Under the pieces are notes generated by a model. The model was not told the DNA's origin. It made no database searches and saw nothing but the letters and a program-made list of their open reading frames with translations. Below, in pieces: positions 1 to 10,714 of a stretch of DNA of 64,000 nucleotides (position 1 is its first letter; each line of letters starts with the position of its first letter). Position numbers and translations under genes: made by a program. The stretch is taken from contig NC_061781.1 of NCBI RefSeq assembly GCF_022458985.1, positions 13,109,501 through 13,173,500 on the forward strand, given 5' to 3'. Source of the DNA: Mugil cephalus. Lineage: Eukaryota > Chordata > Actinopteri > Mugiliformes > Mugilidae.

Positions 1-3000
1 ATCGTCAACGGTGACAAAGACGCGGAGGTGAGGAGGAGATGGAACGAAGGCCATTTTAACGTCTACCTCAGTGACCAGATCCCAGTGGACCGGGCCATCC
101 CTGACACAAGGCCCGACACGTGAGTTCTGCACCTCCTAACATGCATGCAACGTGCACAGCTCCCCGAAACTGACTTGTGCTTTTTGTTGCGTTTTCCCAG
201 GTGTGCACAGAACCTGGTCCACGACAACCTGCCTTCCACTAGTGTGATCTTCTGTTTCGTGGATGAAGTGTGGTCAACACTGCTCCGCTCCGTGCACAGC
301 GTGCTCAACAGGTCTCCACCGCACCTCCTCAAAGAGATCATTCTGGTGGATGATTTCAGCACGAGAGGTAACATGACGCATAAGACCTTATCACAGTAGC
401 GCAGGATTAGATAAGAAATATATACAAGTAACATTAAAAGACAATATCAAATCTGAAGAATATAGAAGAATATAACAGCACCCTGACATTCAGTATATAC
501 AGTGTGGGCTGGGAATTTTAAAAAAAAAGTATGTAATGTAATTGATATTAAACGTGGACAGTGAGGTAGTTGGTGCAAAAAAGCAGATAATTGTGCAAAA
601 AGAAGAATCTGTTAAAAGAACAGAACAGGTCTCAGAGACAAATCTCAGGTGTGAGTTATTAAACGTGTTCACATGCACTTAAGTTCTCCTGTTACAGTCT
701 GATTAAGGCAGTAATTAGTTTTTTTCACGTGCACGTAAACGTACTGATTGTTAACTCAGGCTGGTGTTATAACAGCGTCCTCAAGTGTACATGTACTTTG
801 AGTATTTAAAGTTTATTCTACTTTATACTTCTACATTCATCTGAGCAATTTAGTTACTTTTAAGATGAAGAATTAATAAAGTTTCCAATCTTTCAGTCAA
901 ACATTTGACTGAAAGATTGGAAACCGTGGCTTCTGACCTCTTACAAAATGCACAGTAGTCAGTCAGGTCAGTTTTAAATGACACAATATTTGAGTTAATT
1001 TAAAGGTTTTAAGGTTACCTGCATGTATTTATTTATTTTGTTTTACTCCTAAGATTATCTCAAGGGCCAGCTGGATGAGTACATGGCTCAGTTCCCTAAA
1101 GTGCGAATCATTCGTCTGAAGGAGCGTCAGGGCCTGATCAGGGCCAGACTGGCCGGAGCTGCTGTTGCGAAAGGTAAGAATGGCAGGATTTTTTTTATAT
1201 ATATATATTTATTTTTTTATTGCTATATGTATAAATGTGAGCGCGTCTCTGTGCTCCTTCTTTTTGATTGTCCCTTTGTTTGAACAGGTGAGTCAATTGA
1301 GAACAGTTGGGGAAGAGGCAGCAGAGAGTCAGACACTATATTAAAACACACAACACATAACAAAAGAAGTTAAAAACAGGTGCAACGATGAACGATTGTT
1401 GGTGCTCTTGTGCTTCATTGAGGTGGAAACTCACTTCATATGATTAGAGTGCCACACTCATTTATTACCAATGTGATTCTCTTATTATAACTAATGTCAG
1501 CTGCTGAAATGTAAACTAAACTAGTAATACAAATGAATTTAATGTACTTGTACTATATCTATTTGCTGTTTCCTTGTGAATTATTTACTCTTTGTTTTTT
1601 TAAACTTACAAATGAGGCTGTAAGATATGACTAATGTAAACAGATTTCAAAGCAACTTAAGGCCTTATGATAATGTAGTGAAAAAAGAGAAACTCATTTG
1701 GTCCTCCTGTCAATTTATTATACAGATAAAACATGTACCCTGGGCAAAGAAAATGTAAATGACGCAGATAGTGTCATTGTTCTCTCCCTATCTACTGTAC
1801 ATGTGTACATTGGGACAGATAAATGCATATAATCAAAAGGTCAAAAGTACAGAAAGTCTGTATCATGCTAATCAAAACTGCTTGGTAGGTTGTTTCAGCT
1901 ACACTTACGGGACATTTTTCCTTGTTTGTTAAATGACAAATTCTGTAGGTTTATTTACTCGTCTCATTGAAACACGTGAGCAAGAACATGAACCATATGT
2001 AATATTTAGTCGTGACCTGTCCAGTCATAAGCATGTATCTGCTAGCTTGTGTATTTTTGGCGGTGTTGTATACATGCAAATATGCTGGCTATCAGGCCTC
2101 TGTTGCATTACAAATGTGTATTTGTTTAACTGCAACAGGATGTTTGCTCTGCTCTGTTATAGGTGACGTACTTACCTTCCTCGACTCCCACATCGAATGT
2201 AACGTGGGCTGGCTGGAGCCGCTCTTAGAGAGGGTTTATCTGGACCGCAAGAAGGTGCCCTGTCCCGTTATTGAAGTCATCAGCGATAAGGATATGAGGT
2301 GACCCGATATCATCGCTTATGTAGGTTCCAGTGTGTGCGATTTGGTGGCATCTAGTGGTGAGAATTCAGACTGCAACCAACTGCGTACCCTTGGCTGCAT
2401 GAGGCTGATTTATAAGGTTTATAAGGTACCTCGTTGTTTGCTGAAATACTAATTGGTTGAACGGTTAGCTTGAGCTGGAACAAGGATGACCGCAACAGAG
2501 CTGACCCTGAGAGGCACAACGAAACAAAAACACACACCGTGGCATGTGGAAAGCGGAAGGACCAGCAATAGCACAAGCATGGACAAGAATAGCCTGCATT
2601 TAAGGTTGTTCCACATATTTCTGACACAGCCACCAAGTGCAAAGGCCGGGGTACAGCTACACCACAGAACCAGTAGTATGCAGACTGTGGAAAGGATAAA
2701 ATTAACAATGTGAAAGGTCACCTCTAGAGCCAGTTGTTCATTAGTACTTGCATTGTGAATATAAAGGGCTCATTCAAAGCTAATAAAACACAATTATACA
2801 AAAATTAAAACATATTAATATTGCAATTTCAACCCATAGCTCCCGTAACATCCTACAGACTGGACCTACAAGACCACCCTTGTATAGGATGTAACATCTT
2901 ATACATATGATTTTATTGAAACTTGTGTTTTGTGTCTTCCTCAGTTATATGCTGGTCGACAATTTCCAGAGAGGTATTTTCAAATGGCCTTTGGTGTTCG

Positions 3001-5166
3001 GCTGGAGTGCCGTACCAGATGAGTACATCAAGAAGAACAACATGACCATCTCGGATCCAATCAGGTGTCTTCTTCGTCGCCTTTTTTTCCATGATAATGT
3101 TTTCATAAGTACTTTTGTGCGTAGGCTTTAACTTTCAGATATTTGGAATAGTCTCCCAGTAAGACTAAGGTCTGTCTGGACTCAGCACTGATGTATCATT
3201 TTACCTCTTTAGTGGTCAAAACGCAGTAAAACACAGCAAAGAGCTTTTGGCAACAAAGGCCAGTTCAAAACCTAAAAATACTCATCAATGGTCCCACCTG
3301 TTGTTAACTCTGTTTTATTTATTTGAATGTGAAGCTTTGGTAAAACTAAACTAATTTCTATTGTTTTTTTTTTTAACCTTGCAGATGTCCTGTTATGGCT
3401 GGGGGCCTCTTCTCCATAGACAAAAAATACTTCTTCGAGCTCGGTGCCTACGACCCTGGTCTGGACGTGTGGGGCGGAGAGAACATGGAGATTTCATTTA
3501 AGGTTCATCACTCACCCTAACGACTGTTTCTCAGAAAGTCTCCTTCACTCGGCTACAAATGCTCAGTGCACTTTGTCATTTGAGCAGATCTGGATGTGCG
3601 GCGGAGAAATCGAGATCATCCCCTGCTCTCGGGTGGGACACATTTTCCGAGGGCAGAATCCTTACAAATTCCCCAAGGACAGGCAGAAGACGGTGGAGCG
3701 TAACCTGGCGAGGGTGGCGGAGGTTTGGCTGGATGAGTACAAGGACCTTTTCTATGGCCACGGCTACCTCCACCTGCTGGATAAAAAGGCCACTGACATT
3801 GGCAACTTGACGGAGCAGATCGAGCTGAGGAAGAAGCTCAAATGCAAAAGCTTCAAATGGTACCTGGATAATGTGTATCCGGACATGAAGGTCTCTTTGG
3901 TCAAAGCTGAAGGCCTGGTATGTGGATGCTTTACAACACATGGCTGCACATGACGCTCTTAAATTTAAACATCTAAACATTTCTCTTAGTCTGAATGATC
4001 GGTTCAAATGGTGGCTTGTCATGTTTTGGTACCATTAAGCTGTTGTTTCTCCTTTGGAAACCCACATTCTGCACAAACAGAAGCATTAATTGTGCTGTTG
4101 TTTGAACAAAGAATCGCTGTTCATGAAAGTCTGTGTCAGCATTATGTCGTGATTCACCAGAGACAAAGGCCATTTTCTTGCAATTCTCTTTGTCACTAAA
4201 CAAATGTTTATTTTGTCATTTGATGTTTCATTGTAGGTCTTCAATCGTGGCTTGAGGAAATGCCTCGCTCTGCAGAAAGACTCTTTGTCCTTTGAGACGT
4301 GCGATCTCAGCGAGCAGGTATGGTTTGTTTTATTCGACAGATTCTCTCTGCAAAACGACAAGATGTTAGCGAATACTGTGTAATAGTGAGATTTTTTTAT
4401 TTTTTATCTTTAGTTTCTCTGAGTAAAACTCTGTAGATAATAGGCATGTTTGTGGTCACCACTGGGATAAATGCAGTCAGGTCTGAGACGGGATCCACGC
4501 CATGGCAAACAAGGGAGGAGTCCGAGATGGGGCTTAAGTCTTTCTCAATGTGGTGTTTCTTGGATTCAGATCGGCTCCACCGATGCGTCGTCCAGAATTT
4601 TACAGCGTTCATGACAAACACCATAATTACATGCCCCTTCTTCTCTGGTTTTCAGAGTCAGCACTTTAACTTCACCTGGATGAAACAGATTCGGCAGCGG
4701 GACCTGTGTGTTGCTCCTCAAGGGAAGGGCAGTGGCTTCACTTTACAGCTATGTGACAACACCGAGCCCAAACTCCGCTGGTTCTACAAATCCTCCAGCT
4801 CCGCTCTGGTAGGTCGACTGTGGGCGTGTCATTTTCTTTGTCTGACTGTTTTTTTTTCTTGCTTTTACTACTCCCTCATATCAAGAATTCTTATTCTGTG
4901 ATTCAAACAGCTGGGTTGGTCTGCCTACACATCTAGAACAACATGTTCCTGTCATATGTAGAAGCTTTTGCTCATTAATTATGTCCCCTGTCTTCTTTTC
5001 TTTTTTTTTCTTTTTTTCCTTTATGAAGGCTGAGCACTTCATAGCAGATTTTGCTTCCCAGCACATGTGCCTGGAGGCGGAACGTCAGAGCGGCAGCCTT
5101 CGCCTCAACCCGTGTGAACCCAGCAACACCTTCCAAAAGTGGCAGTTTACACGCTACCACGCATAG
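1..5166 (+). CDS. galnt5: polypeptide N-acetylgalactosaminyltransferase 5 (3' part)
   Basis: Golgi type II membrane enzyme that transfers GalNAc from UDP-GalNAc to Ser/Thr, starting mucin-type O-glycans. Exons spliced by eye: 1-119, 201-367, 1054-1173, 2163-2298, 2945-3064, 3385-3502, 3588-3917, 4237-4317, 4656-4808, 5029-5166, in frame throughout (493 residues, stop TAG at 5164). Visible: the ILVDDFS nucleotide-sugar region, metal-binding DSH within FLDSHIEC, the WGGEN motif of the Gal/GalNAc-T subdomain, and a C-terminal ricin B-type lectin domain with CLxx and QxW-like repeats ending in FQKWQF. GALNT5 rather than another family member is chosen from the runs [32 protein letters not shown] and [11 protein letters not shown], and from its place beside ermn and cytip. 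The membrane anchor and long stem (human protein 940 residues) lie left of the window. The intron 3503-3587 is only 85 nt, with a weak donor (AAG then gttcat). Confidence 0.93.
881..924. repeat. perfect 21-bp inverted repeat with 2-nt spacer
   Basis: Arms 881-901 and 904-924 are exact reverse complements separated by 'ca'. The arm begins gtttccaatctttcag. It lies in the galnt5 intron between the exons ending at 367 and starting at 1054. A transcript in either direction would fold into a near loop-free hairpin. It could be the collapsed ends of a small inverted-repeat element or a local inverted duplication. No flanking target duplication is obvious. Confidence 0.9.
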
Positions 5167-5810
5167 CGATAAGACCTGAAATGGGTTTTATGTGTTAAAC
5201 GTGCACTACAGAAGCCTTCAGTGGCCTCACACTACAGCATGGACTGTCCAGAGGAAGAATGAAGCATTTTGGTGGCAGTAATTTGTGGGATATAAAGTAA
5301 ATTGTGTGGGATTGCGAAACAGTATTTGGACCTGGCCTTTCTCAAATTAGAACAGTTCCTGTATGCTGCAAGTTTTTTTTTTTTTTAGTTTTTTTTTTTT
5401 TTTTTAAGAACTGGGCTTCAGATGTCTATGGGAGAAAACTGACCCTGACCAGATCTTTACTACAACATATGCAATGAGAAAGATGAAATGGTGCCTCCTA
5501 CATTTTCTCTACTGGGACAATTTGTGTAAAAATACATAATATTTTAGGATATTTGGTGAGACATCTGTTTTTTCGAGGTGTTGTGTGCTTTGCAAAGTCA
5601 CCTGGGTTGGTTTTTAATGCTGCATTTTTGACATTAAGGTTTCCTTGTAAAAGACTGTTCCTTTGTATGATTTTTCGTCACTAGAGGGAAGTGTTGGTTC
5701 AGAACACTCGATAAATCTGTGCTGTGATTTCATTTTTTTTTTTTTTTTTTTTTACCAGACCTTTTAAATCAAGTTGTAAAAAGATTTTCTTAAGGAAGTG
5801 AAAGACTGTA

Positions 5811-5816
5811 AATAAA
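5811..5816 (+). terminator. polyadenylation signal of galnt5
   Basis: AATAAA about 645 nt after the stop codon, ending an AT-rich 3' UTR with several T runs. Cleavage is expected about 15-25 nt further on. It is the first canonical hexamer on the + strand after the stop that I noticed. Confidence 0.6.
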
Positions 5817-5947
5817 ATGAATACGATTAACAGTATTTATTTCTTTTTTTATCTTCAAGCCATTTTCACAAGTATATTTGTCACTTGTCTAGTTAAGATA
5901 CAGAAGCTCTAATACACACAGTTATTATAGCAAGTAGAGGTAAGGAG

Positions 5948-5953
5948 TTTATT
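5948..5953 (-). terminator. candidate polyadenylation signal of ermn
   Basis: TTTATT on the + strand reads AATAAA on the - strand, about 210 nt after the ermn stop. Another hexamer at 5836-5841 would put the ermn 3' end within about 25 nt of the galnt5 signal on the other strand. Which is used cannot be told from sequence. Confidence 0.35.
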
Positions 5954-6164
5954 CACTTATTACCTGCCTTAAATAATAACATATTCCAAAATCATGTGAG
6001 TAAAAACACAAAGTGCCTCTTGGATGGTTTGTGAGTTACAACACTCTTCTTTAGAAATATTGTAAGCTTTGTTCTGGTTTTCTTCAGAGATTTTAGATGA
6101 AATGTGTAAACTGTGCATCATATTAAGTGTTCTGGCGGTGTCCCTAAAGACGGGAACCAAAGTC

Positions 6165-7182
6165 TTACAGATTCATTATCATGTGCTCAAAATCCTCTAC
6201 CTTCTGGCGTGTGTTTCCTCTGCGGATCTTGCGGTAGGACACTGTGCTGTACTTGGAGGAGGTGAGGTGGTTGAAGGATTTCTGGACGTCTGTGCTTTTC
6301 ATCAGAGGCAGGGTGGAGTAACCTGGACTGGTGTTTTGATGAAAGCCAGCCTGGATGTGAAAGTTGTGTTCGGTTTCTCGGTTCACCTCAAGCGGCCTGT
6401 CGCCCGATATCTGGAGGTCAGTGCTAGAAAGCTGTTTTGGCACATCTTCCCTCTTCAGTCCTGTGCAGCTCTCCTTATAAAACGCATCAAAGGCCGTCTG
6501 AGCCTCTAGCGTCCCCTCCTCACCCTCAACTCGTCTCTTCACTGAAAAATGGAGGATATGTTTTGCAGATTCTGTCAACGAACAGTTTGAACAATTTTGT
6601 GAAACTTAAATTCACCTTACCTTTTTCTGATGGTGTGTTTAGCTCAGGTTGTGTTTGCAGGTCTGCCATACTGCAGTTGGGTTGCAGAAATTCACCACAA
6701 GCTCTCACAGAGTTTATAGGAGTTAGATCAGACTCTGCACCTCCTTCTCCATGGTCTGACGCGTACATTTGTTCAGTTTTTGCTGCCTGCGGCATTTGGC
6801 ATTCCTCTTCAGTCCAGATTCCCTGCTGGGTTGTTTCCTTCTCCATCTCTGAATTTTCTTTGTCAGTAATGACTTCTGCTCCAGGATTGTCCTCCTCCTG
6901 CTGCGGTTCAGCAGATGCCACACTGCAGTAAAGTTTTTTGCACTTGCTGGAACCAAACTCCCACGGTGTGTTATCTTTTCCCTCCGGATGAGGCTGTTCC
7001 TCGTCGCTGTAGAACACAGAGTCGTCTCCCTCTTCTAGTGACCACACATCTTGTTCCTCAGGCTCCTCCGGGACCTTAGAGGCCTCGAGATTGATCCCAT
7101 CGATGATCTCTTGCACCTGGGACGTCAACGCATCTTCTACAATGAAATTAGGGGTATTTGGAGATATTGCGCTGGCCTCCAT
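6165..7182 (-). CDS. ermn: ermin-like actin-binding protein
   Basis: Ermin (juxtanodin) is an oligodendrocyte protein that binds F-actin through its C-terminus. Two coding exons, 7182-6621 and 6541-6165, join at phase 1 (donor gtaagg, acceptor tttttcag) to give 312 residues; human ermin is 284. The key evidence is the last ~30 residues: SKYSTVSYRKIRRGNTRQ followed by KVEDFEHMIMNL lines up nearly one-to-one with the human ending (SRYNTISYRKIRKGNTKQ, then RIDEFESMMHL), which is the actin-binding tail. The rest is acidic, Glu/Gln-rich and low in hydrophobics, as expected for this disordered protein, and is not alignable by eye. The start at 7182 (MEAS) is chosen over an in-frame ATG at 7227 because an acceptor-like gttttcag lies between them. 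Position between galnt5 and cytip, on the same strand as cytip, matches human. Confidence 0.85.
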
Positions 7183-7227
7183 TTGTCTAGTTTTCTTTCT
7201 CTGATGTTGCTGAAAACGGTGTAACAC

Positions 7228-9900
7228 TTCCGATGCTCTTTTTTTTATTCAAAAGTTAAAATCAAACATCGTCACATCATATTTCTGTTCTCCGTTTGTT
7301 ATGAGAGCTAAGAAAGACTACATCCTTCATTTCAGTGCTAGGTCAAGCTTTGTAGTGCTAGCACCATGTAAGTGTGTGTGTGTGTTAAAACACTGAAGAA
7401 CGGGGCTTTTGTTGTAGCACCAACAAAGGTTCATTGTGACTCTGAATGTGGAGCGATTGTCCCCATTTTTAAATCTCTGCTTGGTGACCACCTTCCCTCT
7501 GTGACACTCTGAGTCTGGATTAACATTCTTCTATAGGTTTTCTGATGGAACGGCGCATGGTTTTGCACGTGTGCTAGTGCAAATCCTTGTTATACCTTGA
7601 GTTTTAAGACCATAAAGACTTTAATGTTTTAAGGCGATTGAATTACTGATATAGCCGTCTTAAATCTTACAGTATGTAAAATCACCTTCTCCACACAGTA
7701 GTGGAAAGTCTGCTTACTTAAGTACACTCAAGTGCTGGACGTTTTACTTCAATATTTTAGAAAAGAATAGAAAAGTGTTTTTTCTCAAGATCATTTATGC
7801 ACATTTTGTGTGTGCTGCCTTCAAAACTAATGGTTTTTGAAAATATCCATGTGAATAGCGCTATCTTGTGGTACTTACAGTTTGAGAAATAGAATTTTGT
7901 ATTTGTTATAGTAAGTTAGCTTGCTAATCGTTAGCCTTGTTGCTTTCTAGACAGCAACAGGTGCCTATGAGTGGTTTTCTTAGGACTCACAGTTATTGTT
8001 ACCACCTGTATTTTAAACAGTTAAAGCATTTAAGCCTTCTCTTGTTGTAACCACTGCCAGGAGGCAATTCTGGACTCTGAGGTGCTTGCGTTTGCCACTG
8101 AGCTCAATAAATTTAGTCCATTCATGCAAAGTTTTTTTTTTTTTCTTGGTTAGTGACTTGAGTTGGACCACCTTTGTTTTTTATTGATTATTTTGTAGTC
8201 AATCACTGAATAATTGACTCAACCAGTGGCAATTTTGGCTAGGGAATTCTGGTGGGGCCATGTAGGAACGTCTTATAATGCAATCCAGAAATACTATAAT
8301 CAATACCCACAGTAGCAAGTGAGAGAGGGGACCACAGCACCTGACAACAAACAGGTGAGACAAAATTGCACCTGATGACAAAATTACAGCTGAATAATGC
8401 CATCACACAAACAATGCCAATCTGATGACATGCTATCATATCAATAGTGCGGCAGTGTTCAAGATCTCACTATATTGAATACCCAAGATCAAAACTATAA
8501 CCATAAAAACACAATATGGTTCATGGTGTGAACGATGCACACCCAATACACAGCAATCAATATATAAAGTCACCACACACAATATACCACAGTCAAATAT
8601 ACATTTCAACTCCACAGACAGGTACACTGCTCCATGAGGTTATGTCCCACCACACACACCCACACATGTATCACTGATTATGCATTACACAAGTTCCATT
8701 ATAATTCAAACAATATGTGGACAATATCATCAATTCCATTTAGATTAAAAGTTTTCTGCTTAAACCACTCCTGGTTGAATGTCCTGGTTTTGTCTTGTCC
8801 CTCTTGAGAAAACATTAAATCCTCAGGTTGATGTGGTCTCAAACGTTTGATGCACAACTTCTGCTTAGGTGGTGAAGTCCTGAATCACACCCTAGCCAGG
8901 TAGTAAACTCGATTTATCATGCAATGAATGAATCAAGCGTGAATTAGCTGCCGGTATGTTACTTAACGTCAAGCTAGCGAGGCCTGTGCAGTTGCCGTCC
9001 CTTGCTTCAAATCAGCCAACAAGAAGCGCTCTGGGCCCCCGAACTTCAGGCCTCACTACCGAAATGAAGAGTGCACTGCAGAAAAACTTGTCTGCACAGC
9101 ACCACCCTCTGGTGGGGCACTTGTTAATGCAAAGACGCAACTGGACTTGACTGTTGGGATTTCATTTCGGCTTCTCTGGCTCTCTAATCCTCTCATCTTC
9201 CAGTCTGTTTCTGGAGATGTACGTAACTCCAGAGGCACTGAAATTCTTAGATTTTCCACTAGTGATCCTAAAAATCCATCAAATCAATCTTGTGACCATT
9301 CGGTGGAACTTGACCCCTATGTTAGGAAACACTGGTTTGACCTATTCAACATAAATAGCATAAATCAGTTAAAAGTAGCTGCATCCTATCCGGGAGTAAA
9401 ATGCTAAATGTGTAATATATAATAATATATCAGTTACACTTTACTGCAGAGGCAGTTTTTAAGTGTATTTTGCCAATTGGCACTTTTACTTGTGCTGTAT
9501 GAATGGGAGTTTGAATGCATTCCTCTAAGAAGTGTGAAAGAAGAACATCACATTGAAGAAGTGGTGCATTCTTAAAATGTTTCTGCACATAAATCACTAA
9601 GTGCAAGAAAAGTTAGTGTAATTGATCTAAATTTCCTGTTAACCAGCTATAGTTGTATAGGTGGAGCAGGAAACTGTACAAGTGAGAATATTTACAGGAA
9701 ATAGGTGAGGTTACAGCAGGTTACTACATTGAAAGCTTCATCAAAAATAATATTTATGTCTCTTTATGGGTAAATACCCTCAGCAGGTTATTTTATTAAC
9801 ACCACTGTCAACAGAAAAACGTCAGTGTAGCTCACTAAAATTGCACCTTTGTGTTGAAATTGTAGTTCTATTACAAATGTTTCATCTGAAAGAAAACACT
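7228..9900. other. intergenic stretch between cytip and ermn
   Basis: AT-rich, with no ORF resembling a known protein. It holds the 5' flank of ermn, a short 'cacttaagtaca'-type motif near 7700-7740 that recurs near 59.2-59.6 kb and is of the kind scattered through fish genomes, and a CA-rich low-complexity stretch around 8500-8670. No structured RNA or intact mobile element was recognised. Confidence 0.5.
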
Positions 9901-9916
9901 ATTGGCTGTAAAAGTT

Positions 9917-9931
9917 TTTATTTTATTTATT
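9917..9931 (-). terminator. clustered polyadenylation signals of cytip
   Basis: Three overlapping TTTATT on the + strand, reading AATAAA on the - strand, about 785 nt after the cytip stop. The sequence between is an AT-rich 3' UTR. Confidence 0.5.
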
Positions 9932-10714
9932 TTTTAAACTTTTTCTTACATTGAATCTTAATGTGATTGCAAAGGATTAAGCACAGATCAAAAACAGTCT
10001 TTACACAGTTTTTACAGAGTTGCATTTTCTTGCAACTTAAAGCAGAATACACAATCTCTGAACACACAGAATGCACGAGAAACCGTTTCAGTGGCCCTGA
10101 GCATCGAAAGTAAGGTGTATCTGAATATAATTTTGTAGATGGAAACTGCTAAGTAGTACTCTCATACCCACATCCTGTTTTTACTTGAGAAGCCTCCTGT
10201 ATGGTTTAGAGGTTTAGTTTTGGTTCCTTGCACCTGAACGTGATATAAGTGCTGCTTGGAGTGTCTCATAGTAAAATCAATGGTTTTTGTGTATAGTTCA
10301 GGTTACAAATGGCTCGTTATGAAACACAGGTTGCTACATGAATACTGTTGCTGCAATTCACACTGCTCTGATTAATGCTAACTACAGTATCACAAAGGAA
10401 TAAAACAACATATATTCAAGTCAGAAGGATACATAATTGCGTGTTTTTTACATTACAATCTTTATAAAATGTGTACATTCATTCAACACGTTTCCATAAT
10501 GCTTTTGTGCCACAAGTACAGTACAGGCTAAGCAGTGAGCCAGGCTCACCCTGAATGGCTCAGAGACAATTGAACTTTGACATTGACGACTGCCAAAACA
10601 AAAACCGTCTTCTCTGTGTCCTCATGAAGGGTTGACCCAGTCTTAAAAGTGTGGAGAAACTTTGCATTACATTGTCCATTTCTCTGTGAGACAAAGCAGC
10701 ATGTGGGTGGCAAA

